Shown one piece after another: positions 42,865 through 51,041 of a stretch of DNA of 64,000 nt. The position numbers and the translations under genes are program-made. How positions within the stretch are numbered: position 1 is the first letter of the stretch; every line of letters begins with the position of its first letter. This DNA is from Agromyces aurantiacus (GTDB lineage Bacteria; Actinomycetota; Actinomycetes; Actinomycetales; Microbacteriaceae), in the NCBI RefSeq assembly GCF_016907355.1, contig NZ_JAFBBW010000001.1, positions 3,820,058-3,884,057 of the forward strand, in the 5' to 3' direction. Under the pieces are notes generated by a model. The model made no database searches. It saw only the letters and a program-made list of their open reading frames with translations, and had not been told where the DNA came from.

Positions 42865-44265
42865 ATGACCAGCCATTTCGATGTCGTCGTCCTCGGCGCC
42901 GGCCCCGGCGGCTACGTCGCGGCCGTCCGCGCCGCGCAGCTCGGGTTGAAGACCGCCGTGATCGAGGAGAAGTACTGGGGCGGCGTGTGCCTGAACGTCG
43001 GGTGCATCCCGTCGAAGGCGCTCCTGCGCAACGCGGAGCTCGCCCACATCTTCCACGCCAAGGCCGCCGAGTTCGGCATCTCCGGCGAGGCCTCCTTCGA
43101 CTACGGCGTCGCGTTCGATCGCAGCCGCAAGGTCGCCGACGGTCGCGTCAAGGGCGTGCACTTCCTCATGAAGAAGAACGGGATCACCGAGATCGACGGG
43201 CGCGGCGCGTTCCGCGACGCGAACACCATCGACGTGACCAAGGCGGACGGCACGACCGAGTCGGTCACGTTCGCGAACGCCATCATCGCGACCGGCTCGC
43301 GAGTGCGGCTGCTGCCGGGCGTCGAGCTCAGCGCCAACATCGTCACGTACGAGACCCAGATCCTCGAGCGCGAACTGCCCCGGTCGATCGCGATCGTCGG
43401 CGCGGGCGCAATCGGCATGGAGTTCGCGTACGTCATGCGCAACTACGGCGTCGACGTGACGATCATCGAGTACCTCGACCGCGCGCTGCCCAACGAGGAC
43501 GTCGACGTCTCGAAGGAGATCACCAAGCAGTACCGCAAGCTCGGCGTGCCCATCCTCACCTCGACGAAGGTCGAGACGGTCGTCGACCAGGGCTCGTCGG
43601 TCACCGTGACCTACACGGGCGCCGACGGGCAGCCGGGATCGCTCGAGGTCGACCGCGTGCTCATGGCCGTCGGCTTCGCGCCGAACGTCGACGGCATCGG
43701 GCTCGAGGCGGCCGGGGTCGCGCTCACCGAGCGCGGGGCGATCGCCATCGACGACTACATGCGCACGAACGTGCGGCACATCTCGGCGATCGGCGACGTG
43801 ACCGCCAAGCTCATGCTGGCGCACGTCGCCGAGGCGATGGGCGTCGTCGCGGCCGAGGCGATCGCCGGCGCCGAGACCATGCCCTTCGACGACTACCGGA
43901 TGATGCCGCGCGCGACGTTCTGCCAGCCCCAGGTCGCGAGCTTCGGCCTCACCGAGCAGCAGGCGCGCGACGAGGGCTACGACGTGAAGGTCGCGACCTT
44001 CCCCTTCAGCGCGAACGGCAAGGCGCACGGCCTCGGCGAACCCACCGGGTTCGTCAAGCTCATCGCCGACGCGAAGCACCTCGAACTGCTCGGCGGCCAC
44101 CTCATCGGCCCGGATGCCTCGGAGCTCCTGCCCGAGCTCACCCTCGCGCAGAAGTGGGACCTCGGCGCCCTCGAGCTCGCCCGCAACGTGCACACGCACC
44201 CGACGCTCTCGGAGGGGCTGCAGGAGGCGTTCCACGGGCTCGTGGGGCACATGATCAACATGTAG
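42865..44265 (+). CDS. lpdA: Dihydrolipoyl dehydrogenase
   Basis: The E3 flavoenzyme reoxidises dihydrolipoamide in 2-oxoacid dehydrogenase and glycine cleavage complexes with NAD. The 466-residue protein has [20 protein letters not shown] (FAD), the redox pair in [16 protein letters not shown], the second [13 protein letters not shown] (NAD), [20 protein letters not shown], and the His/Glu dimer motif [16 protein letters not shown]. No E1 or E2 gene is nearby, so it is a stand-alone E3 serving several complexes. Weakly leaderless start as noted for its -10. Confidence 0.97.
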   Translation: MTSHFDVVVLGAGPGGYVAAVRAAQLGLKTAVIEEKYWGGVCLNVGCIPSKALLRNAELAHIFHAKAAEFGISGEASFDYGVAFDRSRKVADGRVKGVHFLMKKNGITEIDGRGAFRDANTIDVTKADGTTESVTFANAIIATGSRVRLLPGVELSANIVTYETQILERELPRSIAIVGAGAIGMEFAYVMRNYGVDVTIIEYLDRALPNEDVDVSKEITKQYRKLGVPILTSTKVETVVDQGSSVTVTYTGADGQPGSLEVDRVLMAVGFAPNVDGIGLEAAGVALTERGAIAIDDYMRTNVRHISAIGDVTAKLMLAHVAEAMGVVAAEAIAGAETMPFDDYRMMPRATFCQPQVASFGLTEQQARDEGYDVKVATFPFSANGKAHGLGEPTGFVKLIADAKHLELLGGHLIGPDASELLPELTLAQKWDLGALELARNVHTHPTLSEGLQEAFHGLVGHMINM

Positions 44266-44281
44266 CGGATCCGGGCGGATC

Positions 44282-44806
44282 GTGGACACCGAGCTGTTCG
44301 TGCACTTCGCGGAGATCGCGGGCATCTTCGTGGGCTTCGGGGCGCTGATCGGGCTGCGCAGCAGGGAGGGGCTCGACCTCCACGACGTCGTCTACCTGAA
44401 GTCGGTGCTCGCGATGGGTGTGTGGGTGGTGATCTTCGCCCTCGTCCCGATCGCCGTCGAGCGCTACGGAGTCGACGGTCACCCCCTCTGGCTCTGGTGC
44501 GCCGTTGCGGCGCTCGGCATCTGGCTGATCACCGTGTTCGGCTTGAACAGCACCGCCGACCTGCGGGCCTTCAACCGGAGCCGGGACCTCGAACGTGTGG
44601 ACCGGCTCTTCCCCGTGGTCGGACTCCCCCTCCACCTCGTCATCGCGGGCAGCCTCGTCGTCATCGTCATCGGGGTGTGGCCCAGTGCCGAGGAGGCGCT
44701 GTACGTGACCGCGCTGACCGCCGGCGTCGTCTTCGCCGGCTACACACTCCTCGTGAGCGTCCTGAGCCGCAGGCACGTGTCCGGCCCGGAGCGCGAGGGG
44801 TCGTAG
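44282..44806 (+). CDS. Four- or five-TM membrane protein
   Basis: A 174-residue protein with helices FAEIAGIFVGFGALIGLR, YLKSVLAMGVWVVIFALVPI, PLWLWCAVAALGIWLITVFG, LHLVIAGSLVVIVIGVWP and LYVTALTAGVVFAGYTLLVS. The opening FVHFAEIAGIFVGFGALIG resembles a group of bacterial membrane proteins without known function. GTG begins 16 nt after lpdA with a GCGGAT site, so co-transcription is likely. Confidence 0.82.
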   Translation: MDTELFVHFAEIAGIFVGFGALIGLRSREGLDLHDVVYLKSVLAMGVWVVIFALVPIAVERYGVDGHPLWLWCAVAALGIWLITVFGLNSTADLRAFNRSRDLERVDRLFPVVGLPLHLVIAGSLVVIVIGVWPSAEEALYVTALTAGVVFAGYTLLVSVLSRRHVSGPEREGS

Positions 44807-44870
44807 TGGTGCGCGTCGGAGCGGCAGGCCTCGCCGATCCGGGTCTCGAAGTACGCGCGGCGTCGTCACC

Positions 44871-45287
44871 TCACGCCGTCGGCAGCGGGTCGTAGCAGTC
44901 GTACGCCTCGATGCGGCGGATGAGGCCATCCTCGAAGCCGAGGCTGAGGACGCTGTAGGTGTGCAGTTCCGCGCCCTCGGGCACCGCCCCGAGCGGGACC
45001 GCGAGGACCGCGTGCCACTCGAGTTGGAGGACGAGGTCGTCGCCGGACTCGACCGCGCGGACCTCGCGGTAGCGCTGCGAGCGGAGCAGCCCGACCCCCG
45101 CGGCGCTCGCCTCGATCATCGCGTCGAGGCCGCGCCGACCGACGGTCGGCGCGACCAGGCTGGGGTACTCCACCTGCTCGACGGACGGATGGAAGAACGA
45201 CCGGAGCTCCTCGCCGTGCGTTCCGGACTCGAGTGCGCGCATGAGCCGGCGCGCGGTGGCGTGGTTGACGCTGGGTTCGCTCTGCAT
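44871..45287 (-). CDS. SnoaL-like (NTF2-fold) protein
   Basis: A 138-residue protein with the NTF2-like pattern: ATARRLMRALESGTHGEELR, SFFHPSVEQVEYPSLVAP, LDAMIEASAAG, DLVLQLEWHAVLAVPLGAV and IRRIEAYDCYDPLP. SnoaL-like proteins are isomerases, hydrolases or binding proteins; the chemistry is not readable. ATG at 45287 has AAGG 8 nt upstream; a GTG two codons earlier overlaps the operator. It is divergent from a MarR gene and probably under its control. Confidence 0.87.
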   Translation of the reverse strand: MQSEPSVNHATARRLMRALESGTHGEELRSFFHPSVEQVEYPSLVAPTVGRRGLDAMIEASAAGVGLLRSQRYREVRAVESGDDLVLQLEWHAVLAVPLGAVPEGAELHTYSVLSLGFEDGLIRRIEAYDCYDPLPTA

Positions 45288-45292
45288 ATGCA

Positions 45293-45319
45293 CAACCTTA
45301 GTTGCACAACTTCAGTTGT
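45293..45319. promoter_or_regulatory. MarR-type operator between SnoaL-like and marR genes
   Basis: Two adjacent inverted repeats, CAAC-CTTA-GTTG (45293-45304) and ACAACT-TC-AGTTGT (45306-45319), fill the divergent region; AGTTG-CA-CAACT spans both. This fits two MarR dimers. Confidence 0.7.
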
Positions 45320-45337
45320 CAATGCCACGCTGGGACG

Positions 45338-45808
45338 ATGAGCGTCGATCTCCCCTCGCTGATCTCCCTGGCCGCCGGCGCCCTCGAGCAGCGCGTCCTC
45401 GATCGGCTCGCCGCCGCCGGGCACCCGGCGCTCCGCGTCGCGCACGGGTACGTCTTCCAGGTGCTCCTCGTCGGCGAGACCTCGGTGACCGAGTTGGGGC
45501 GGCGCCTCGGCATCACCCAGCAAGGGGCCTCGAAGACCGTGAGCGAACTCGAGCGCCTCGGCTACGTGGCACGCCGACCGGACCCCTCCGACGCCCGCGC
45601 CCGCCGGCTCGCCCTGACCGACCGGGCCCGAGACGCGATCGCCGTCGCACGCGACGCCAGGGCCGAGTTCGTCTCGGCCCTCGAGGCGCGGATCGGCGCG
45701 GACCGCGTGCAGGAGGCCGCGCTCGCGCTCGAGGCGGCGACGGAGCTGCTCGGCATCGATCACGACATCCGACTGCGGTCCGTCCGGATGCCGGCCGGGC
45801 AGCACTGA
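45338..45808 (+). CDS. MarR-family regulator
   Basis: A 156-residue winged-helix protein: SLISLAAGALEQRVLDRLAA, YVFQVLLVGETSVTELGRRL, the recognition helix GITQQGASKTVSELERLGYV, and the wing ARRPDPSDARARRLALTDRA. MarR proteins usually repress divergent genes and themselves and are released by small ligands, often phenolics. The operator region lies directly upstream, shared with the SnoaL-like gene. The stop overlaps a 16-bp tandem duplication. Confidence 0.94.
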   Translation: MSVDLPSLISLAAGALEQRVLDRLAAAGHPALRVAHGYVFQVLLVGETSVTELGRRLGITQQGASKTVSELERLGYVARRPDPSDARARRLALTDRARDAIAVARDARAEFVSALEARIGADRVQEAALALEAATELLGIDHDIRLRSVRMPAGQH

Positions 45809-45834
45809 TCGCGCGCGCCACTGATCGCGCGTGC
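45803..45834. repeat. 16-bp tandem duplication
   Basis: CACTGATCGCGCGCGC (45803-45818) is followed directly by CACTGATCGCGCGTGC (45819-45834), one mismatch. It overlaps the MarR stop codon. The rest of 45835-45973 shows no gene. Confidence 0.8.
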
Positions 45835-45973
45835 CGTTCGAGCTCGCCCGCGTGGTGCAGACCCAGCCCGGCCCGGCCGGATGGCCGCACGACGCGTTTC
45901 GCGGGCCCGTGGGGGAGATGATGAACGTGTCATCCGCCTGCTGCGGGTGAGGACGACGGGGAGGAGAGCACGA

Positions 45974-46174
45974 ATGAACGGGTTCCTGATCGGCCTCGGC
46001 GCGCTCATGATCGTGGTCGGCGGGGTGTGGACGCTGCAGGGCGTCGGCGTGCTGCCCGGCTCCGTCATGAGCGGCGTGGCGCTGTGGGCGTTCCTCGGGC
46101 CGATCGTCGCGCTCGCCGGCGCAGCCGTGCTCGCGTGGGGGTTCATCCGCCGACGGCGCGGCTCGAGCGGGTAG
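45974..46174 (+). CDS. Small two-TM membrane protein
   Basis: A 66-residue protein made of two Gly/Val-rich helices (FLIGLGALMIVVGGVWTLQG and AFLGPIVALAGAAVLAWGFI) ending in RRRRGSSG. GGGGAGGAG lies 9 nt before the ATG. This type of short protein is widespread in actinobacteria without assigned role. It converges on the ActP gene across a hairpin. Confidence 0.8.
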   Translation: MNGFLIGLGALMIVVGGVWTLQGVGVLPGSVMSGVALWAFLGPIVALAGAAVLAWGFIRRRRGSSG

Positions 46175-46246
46175 GGCGGCGGGCCGGCTCGTCGGCGCGG
46201 CGCAACGACATGCGGTCCTGTTCGACCACGGGACGCAGCGCAACGA

Positions 46247-46283
46247 GGGCGGATGCCGGACTCGAAGTCCGCGGCATCCGCCC
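46247..46283. terminator. Strong hairpin between convergent genes
   Basis: GGGCGGATGCC (46247-46257) plus GGACT pairs with AGTCC plus GGCATCCGCCC (46273-46283), with a 2-nt bulge and a CGA loop. It includes the GGATGCC/GGCATCC word and separates convergent genes. Confidence 0.75.
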
Positions 46284-46384
46284 CCGTCGTGCCGGCGACG
46301 AGGCCCGGGCAGGCGTTCCCGCCCCGTCGCAGTCGTTCCCGGCGGCCGCCGCTGCTTCCCGGACAGCGGCGCCCGCCGGAGCTC

Positions 46385-47998
46385 CTAGTGCTGCACCGCC
46401 TTCTCGGCGCCGAGGCCGGTGAGCGAGCGCACCTCCATCTCGGCCTGCTTGACCGGGTCCTCGCGGCGCTTGTCGAGCACGCTCACGATCCAGCCGAGGA
46501 GGAAGGCCAGCGGGATCGAGATGATGCCGGGGTTCGACAGCGGGAAGATCGCGAAGTCGATCGCCTCCGTCTTCAGCATCGACGTCTCGGAGCCCGAGAC
46601 CACCGGCGAGAGGGCGATGAGCACGATCGCCGAGATGAGTCCGCCGTACATGCTCCAGAGGGCGCCGCGCGTCGTGAAGCCCTTCCAGAAGAGCGAGTAC
46701 ACGATCGTGGGCAGGTTCGCCGAGGCGGCGACCGCGAACGCGAGTGCCACGAGGAACGCGACGTTCTGGCCGTTGGCGCCGATGCCGCCGATGATCGCGA
46801 CGATGCCGATGATGACCACCGTGCGGCGCGCGACCTTCACCTCGGCGCCCGGCTCGGGACTGCCCTTCTTCACGACCGACGCGTAGATGTCGTGCGCGAA
46901 GGAGGCCGCCGCGGTGATGGTGAGGCCGGCGACGACCGCGAGGATCGTCGCGAATGCGATCGCCGAGATGAGCCCGAGCAGCAGCGGGCCGCCGAGCGAG
47001 AACGCGAGCAGCGGAGCCGCCGAGTTCGGGCCGCCGGGTGCGGCAGCGATGACCTCGGGGCCCACGAGGGCCGCGGCGCCGTAGCCGAGCACGAGCGTGA
47101 ACACGTAGAAGATGCCGATGAGCCAGATCGCCCAGACGACCGACTTGCGGGCCTCCTTCGCGGTGGGCACCGTGTAGAAGCGCATGAGCACGTGCGGGAG
47201 CGCGGCGGTGCCGAGCACGAGTGCGAGGCCGAGCGAGACGAAGTCGATCTTCGAGACATCCGACACGCCGTACTTCAGGCCGGGGTCGAGGATCGCCGGG
47301 TTCCCCGCCACCTCGACCGCGCGGTCGAGCAGCGACGAGAAGTTGAACCCGAACATCGCGAGCACCCAGACCGTCATGACGCCGGCGCCCGCGATGAGCA
47401 GCACCGCCTTGATGATCTGCACCCACGTGGTGCCCTTCATGCCGCCCACGAGCACGTAGAGGATCATGAGCGCGCCGACGACCGTGATGACCACGGCCTG
47501 CCCGACGCCGTCGCCGACGCCGAGCAGCAGCGAGACGAGCCCGCCCGCCCCGGCCATCTGCGCGAGCAGGTAGAAGAAGCAGACGACCAGGGTCGTGGTC
47601 GCGGCCGCGATGCGCACGGGGCGCTGCTTCAGCCGGAACGAGAGCACGTCGGCCATCGTGAACTTGCCCGTGTTGCGCAGCAGCTCGGCGACGAGCAGCA
47701 GCGCGACGAGCCACGCGACGAGGAAGCCGATCGAGTAGAGGAACCCGTCGTACCCGGTCATCGCGATCGCGCCGACGATGCCGAGGAACGACGCCGCCGA
47801 GAGGTAGTCGCCCGCGATCGCCGAGCCGTTCTGGCCGCCCGTGAAGGAGCGGCCGGCCGCGTAGTAGTCGGCCGCGGTCTTGTTGTTCCGGCTGGCCCGG
47901 AACACGATGACCATCGTGATGGCGACGAACGCGCCGAAGATCCCGATGTTGAGCCAGGGGTTGCCGGGCGAGGTGCTCGCCGCTTCGAAGTGCAGCAT
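46385..47998 (-). CDS. ActP-type sodium/monocarboxylate symporter (copy 1)
   Basis: A 537-residue solute:sodium symporter with about 13 helices. The SSS core reads DYYAAGRSFTGGQNGSAIAG, DYLSAASFLGIVGAIAMTGY and KFTMADVLSFRLKQRPVRIA, close to the acetate permease ActP. Monocarboxylates such as acetate or pyruvate are the likely substrates. The gene overlaps a DUF485 gene upstream (ATGA), the usual yjcH-actP arrangement. A second ActP-type gene lies at 51038-52504, in a divergent operon with a LytS/LytTR pair. Confidence 0.94.
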   Translation of the reverse strand: MLHFEAASTSPGNPWLNIGIFGAFVAITMVIVFRASRNNKTAADYYAAGRSFTGGQNGSAIAGDYLSAASFLGIVGAIAMTGYDGFLYSIGFLVAWLVALLLVAELLRNTGKFTMADVLSFRLKQRPVRIAAATTTLVVCFFYLLAQMAGAGGLVSLLLGVGDGVGQAVVITVVGALMILYVLVGGMKGTTWVQIIKAVLLIAGAGVMTVWVLAMFGFNFSSLLDRAVEVAGNPAILDPGLKYGVSDVSKIDFVSLGLALVLGTAALPHVLMRFYTVPTAKEARKSVVWAIWLIGIFYVFTLVLGYGAAALVGPEVIAAAPGGPNSAAPLLAFSLGGPLLLGLISAIAFATILAVVAGLTITAAASFAHDIYASVVKKGSPEPGAEVKVARRTVVIIGIVAIIGGIGANGQNVAFLVALAFAVAASANLPTIVYSLFWKGFTTRGALWSMYGGLISAIVLIALSPVVSGSETSMLKTEAIDFAIFPLSNPGIISIPLAFLLGWIVSVLDKRREDPVKQAEMEVRSLTGLGAEKAVQH

Positions 47999-48384
47999 CA
48001 GCGGGTCACCCCCTCGCCGTTCGCCGCGAGCCGCTCGGCGAACACGCCGGTCTCGATCTCGTCGCGGATGCGCTCGGCCTGCGGGTCGAAGTGCCGGTTC
48101 GCGAAGCGCACGTACCACATGGTCACCGCGAACGTCGTGACCACCTGCGCGAGGCCGAGGAGCATGGCCACGTTGATGCTGCCGAACACGCGCGTCGACA
48201 TGAAGTCGACCGCGTACACGGCCAGCAGCACGTAGGCGAAGTACCACACCAGGCACGCGCCCAGCACGGGGAAGACGAAGCTCCGGTGGGTCCGGCGGAG
48301 CTCCTGGAACTCTGGTGATTGCTGCACGGCGGGGTAGTCGACGTGGCTCAGGTCGACATCCGCGCTCTGGGCGTCGTTGCCCAT
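47998..48384 (-). CDS. DUF485 membrane protein (YjcH-like)
   Basis: A 128-residue protein with two helices (VFPVLGACLVWYFAYVLLAV and VAMLLGLAQVVTTFAVTMWY) and the DUF485 marks SPEFQELRRTHRSF and YVRFANRHFDPQAERIRDEI. DUF485 genes precede actP in E. coli and many bacteria and probably assist the symporter. The stop overlaps the actP start. Its promoter region is shared with the divergent histidine kinase gene. Confidence 0.93.
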   Translation of the reverse strand: MGNDAQSADVDLSHVDYPAVQQSPEFQELRRTHRSFVFPVLGACLVWYFAYVLLAVYAVDFMSTRVFGSINVAMLLGLAQVVTTFAVTMWYVRFANRHFDPQAERIRDEIETGVFAERLAANGEGVTR

Positions 48385-48500
48385 GGCGTCTCTCCTTCGA
48401 GGGGGTCGCGGCCGGGGCTGGCCCCGCGCCGCTGCGGTCGCAATGCGTCCATGGTGGTCGGGCGGATGTCGCGACGGGGCGCTCGACCGTTCGTCGTCGC

Positions 48501-48551
48501 CGAACGGCGGGAGCGGTGCGACGAACGGCGGGCGGGCACGACGAACGACGG
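48501..48551. promoter_or_regulatory. Three direct repeats fitting LytTR boxes
   Basis: CGAACGGCGG at 48501-48510 and 48522-48531 and CGAACGACGG at 48542-48551 are spaced 21 and 20 nt apart, two helical turns, the 10-N11-10 layout used by LytTR regulators. They lie between the DUF485-actP operon and the kinase-regulator operon. An inverted copy CCGTTCGTCG lies at 48488-48497. Confidence 0.65.
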
Positions 48552-48586
48552 CGACGACGCCGGGCGCGACCTCTAGAGTGACGTGC

Positions 48587-49810
48587 ATGCCCGAGTCGAT
48601 GCTGCTCGTCGCCGCCGCCGGCGTCGTCGCGGGCGCGCTCGCGGTGGGCGTCGTGGTGCTGCTGCGGCGGCTCGTGGTGCAGTCGCGCGAGCTCGGCACG
48701 GACGCCGAGCAGGCGACCTACCAGACCCTGCACCTGGCATCCCGGGCCGCGAAGCACCTCCGGGGTGACATGACCGAGTCCGATGCGGCGCGCGCCGCGC
48801 GTCAGCTGCGCGCGATGCTCGGCGCCGACACGCTCGCGCTCGTGATGGCCGGCGGCCCGGTCGCGGTCGACGGCGACGAGACGCTCGTCGCAGCGGCCGA
48901 GCGATTGGCCGACGAGGCCGTCGCGTCGGGCCGGCCGCAGGTCGAGCGGCGCGTGCCGACCCCGTCGGGCGAGACGGATGCCGCGGCCGCGCCGATCCGC
49001 GCGGGCGACGAGGTCGTCGGGGCCGTCGTGGCCTTCGCGCCGCGCGTGCGCGCGGGCCTCGTGCGCGCGACGGGCGAGGTCGCGGAATGGGTCGCCGCGC
49101 AGGTCGAGCTCGGCGAGCTCGACGCATCCCGCGCGGCGCTCGCCGAGCTCGAGGTGCGCGCGCTGCGCGCGCAGATCAGCCCGCACTTCATCTACAACTC
49201 GCTCAACGCGATCGCGTCGTTCATCAACACCGACCCGGCGAAGGCGCGCGAGCTCGTACTCGAGTTCGCCGACTTCACGCGGTACTCGTTCCGGCGGCAT
49301 GGCGACTTCACGACCGTCGCCGAGGAACTGCGCTCGATCGACTCCTACCTCGAGCTCGAGCGGGCGCGGTTCGGCGACCGGCTGAAGGTGACCCTCCAGG
49401 TGGCGCCCGAGGTGCTCTCGACCGTCATCCCGTTCCTGTCGATCCAGCCGCTCGTCGAGAACGCCGTGCGCCACGGCCTCGAGGGCAAGGAGGGCGGCGG
49501 GCGTATCACGATCACCGCCGAGGATCGCGGCGCCGATGCCGAGATCACGGTCGAGGACGACGGCGTGGGCATCGACCCCGAGGTCGTCGCCGAGGTGCTC
49601 GCGGGCGGCACGCCGGGCGAGCACGTGGGCCTGCGCAATGTCGACCTGCGCCTGCGGCAGGTGTACGGCGACGAGCACGGACTCGTCGTCGAGACGAACG
49701 TCGGTGCGGGCACGCTCGTGCGGATGCGCGTGCCGAAGTCGCAGCCCGGCCGCAGCGCGGCATCCGTCGACGTCGGCGGCCGTGGCGCGGATGGGAGACT
49801 GGTGCCGTGA
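48587..49810 (+). CDS. LytS-type sensor histidine kinase
   Basis: A 407-residue kinase. One N-terminal helix (LLVAAAGVVAGALAVGVVVL) is followed by a GAF-like sensor region (about 40-180), the HisK dimerisation motif QISPHFIYNSLNAIASFI with phospho-acceptor His200, and an ATPase domain with PLVENAVRHGLEGKEGGGRI (N box) and DDGVGIDPE. It lacks the multi-TM sensor of BtsS/YpdA, so the signal is likely read inside or at the membrane. TAGAGT lies 7 nt before the ATG (leaderless). Its stop overlaps the response regulator start. Confidence 0.94.
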   Translation: MPESMLLVAAAGVVAGALAVGVVVLLRRLVVQSRELGTDAEQATYQTLHLASRAAKHLRGDMTESDAARAARQLRAMLGADTLALVMAGGPVAVDGDETLVAAAERLADEAVASGRPQVERRVPTPSGETDAAAAPIRAGDEVVGAVVAFAPRVRAGLVRATGEVAEWVAAQVELGELDASRAALAELEVRALRAQISPHFIYNSLNAIASFINTDPAKARELVLEFADFTRYSFRRHGDFTTVAEELRSIDSYLELERARFGDRLKVTLQVAPEVLSTVIPFLSIQPLVENAVRHGLEGKEGGGRITITAEDRGADAEITVEDDGVGIDPEVVAEVLAGGTPGEHVGLRNVDLRLRQVYGDEHGLVVETNVGAGTLVRMRVPKSQPGRSAASVDVGGRGADGRLVP

Positions 49811-50550
49811 TCTCGGTCCTCATCGCCGACGACGAGCAGCCCGCGGTGGACGAGCTGGCGTTCCTGCTCGGCCAGGATCCCCGGATCGGCACGATCCACC
49901 GCGCGACGTCGGGCTCCGAGGCGATCCGGATCCTCACGCGCGAGCCCGTCGACGCCGCGTTCCTCGACATCCACATGCCCGGCCTCTCGGGCTTCGACCT
50001 CGCCCGGGCGCTGCAGCGCTTCGAGCACAAGCCCGCGTTCGTGTTCGTCACGGCCGACGAGGAGGGCGCGCTCGAGGCGTTCGACCTCGCCGCGGTCGAC
50101 TACCTGCTGAAGCCCGTGCGCACCGAGCGGCTGCAGCGATCGGTCACGCGCATCGTCGAGGCCATGCGGCAGGCCCAGCCCGGGACGACGGATGCCGCGG
50201 CCGCGCGCCCCGAGATGATCGCCGTGACCCTCGGCGGCACCACGCGCATGATCCGCCGCGACGACGTGCGCTACGTGCAGGCGCAGGGCGACTACGCGCG
50301 CCTGCACACCGACGAGGCGAGCTACCTCGTGCGCGTCCCGATGAGCGACCTCGAACGGCAGTGGGCGGATGCCGGGTTCGTCCGTGTGCACCGGTCGTAC
50401 CTCGTCGCGCTCCCCCACGTGACGCGCGTGCGGCTCGGCGGCGAACGGCCCACCGTGGTCGTCGGGCAGGCCGAGCTGCCGGTGAGCCGGAGGCTGCTGC
50501 CCGGACTGCGCGACCGGCTCGAGCAGGCGACCCCCCGGGCCCGCCCATGA
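49807..50550 (+). CDS. LytTR-type response regulator
   Basis: A 247-residue regulator. Receiver domain 1-120 has VLIADDEQPAVDE, the phosphorylated Asp54 in FLDIHMPGLSGFDLARAL and VDYLLKPVRTERL. The LytTR DNA-binding domain (about 145-240) has VRYVQAQGDYARLHTDEASY and FVRVHRSYLVALPHVTRVRL. GTG overlaps the kinase stop (GTGA). Its likely targets are the direct repeats in the upstream divergent region, giving control of both symporter operons. Confidence 0.95.
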   Translation: MISVLIADDEQPAVDELAFLLGQDPRIGTIHRATSGSEAIRILTREPVDAAFLDIHMPGLSGFDLARALQRFEHKPAFVFVTADEEGALEAFDLAAVDYLLKPVRTERLQRSVTRIVEAMRQAQPGTTDAAAARPEMIAVTLGGTTRMIRRDDVRYVQAQGDYARLHTDEASYLVRVPMSDLERQWADAGFVRVHRSYLVALPHVTRVRLGGERPTVVVGQAELPVSRRLLPGLRDRLEQATPRARP

Positions 50551-51041
50551 GCGAGCCCGACGCGCCGGAGCCGCCCCAGCACGGCGCGCCCGGCCCTAGG
50601 GCCGACGCCGAGGACCCCGCCGCCCGGCGCCCCGAGACGCCGGCTCCGCGACCGGCGCCACCCGGGCGCGTGCGCGTGACGGCGCCGCGCACCGAGGCGG
50701 CCGCGGCATCCGCCCGCCGTTCGACGGCCCGCCGCCGCAGCTCCGCGCCCGGCGCCGGGCCGACGAGCGACGTTCAGGCCGTGTACGTGCGCTCGCTCAT
50801 CCGCTCGCAGCTGCGGCTCGCGATCGTCTGCGCGGTCGCGTTCGTCGGCGCGACCGCGGTGTTCGCGATCGGCGTCGCCGCGCTGCCCGCGCTCGACGAG
50901 ACGTTCGTCGCGGGCGTGCCCGTGTCGTGGCTGCTGCTCGGGCTCGGGGTCTACCCGCTCGCGATCACGGTGGCCGCCCTGTACGTGCGCGCGGCGGCGC
51001 GGAACGAGGCGCGCTACCGGGCGCTCGCGGAGGACTCGTGA
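50547..51041 (+). CDS. DUF485-like membrane protein with Pro/Ala-rich tail
   Basis: A 164-residue protein: about 80 disordered residues rich in Pro, Ala and Arg, then two helices (LAIVCAVAFVGATAVFAIGV and WLLLGLGVYPLAITVAALYV) with SLIRSQLRLAIV before and RAAARNEARYRALAED after. The helical half parallels DUF485 partners of ActP-type symporters. ATGA overlap with the regulator and GTGA overlap with the symporter show tight coupling. Confidence 0.85.
   Translation: MSEPDAPEPPQHGAPGPRADAEDPAARRPETPAPRPAPPGRVRVTAPRTEAAAASARRSTARRRSSAPGAGPTSDVQAVYVRSLIRSQLRLAIVCAVAFVGATAVFAIGVAALPALDETFVAGVPVSWLLLGLGVYPLAITVAALYVRAAARNEARYRALAEDS

Noticed and set aside
48377..48586. Longer histidine kinase start at 48377
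   Set aside because: It would translate through the LytTR-like repeats and the probable -10; the ATG at 48587 begins the membrane helix and fits the promoter spacing.
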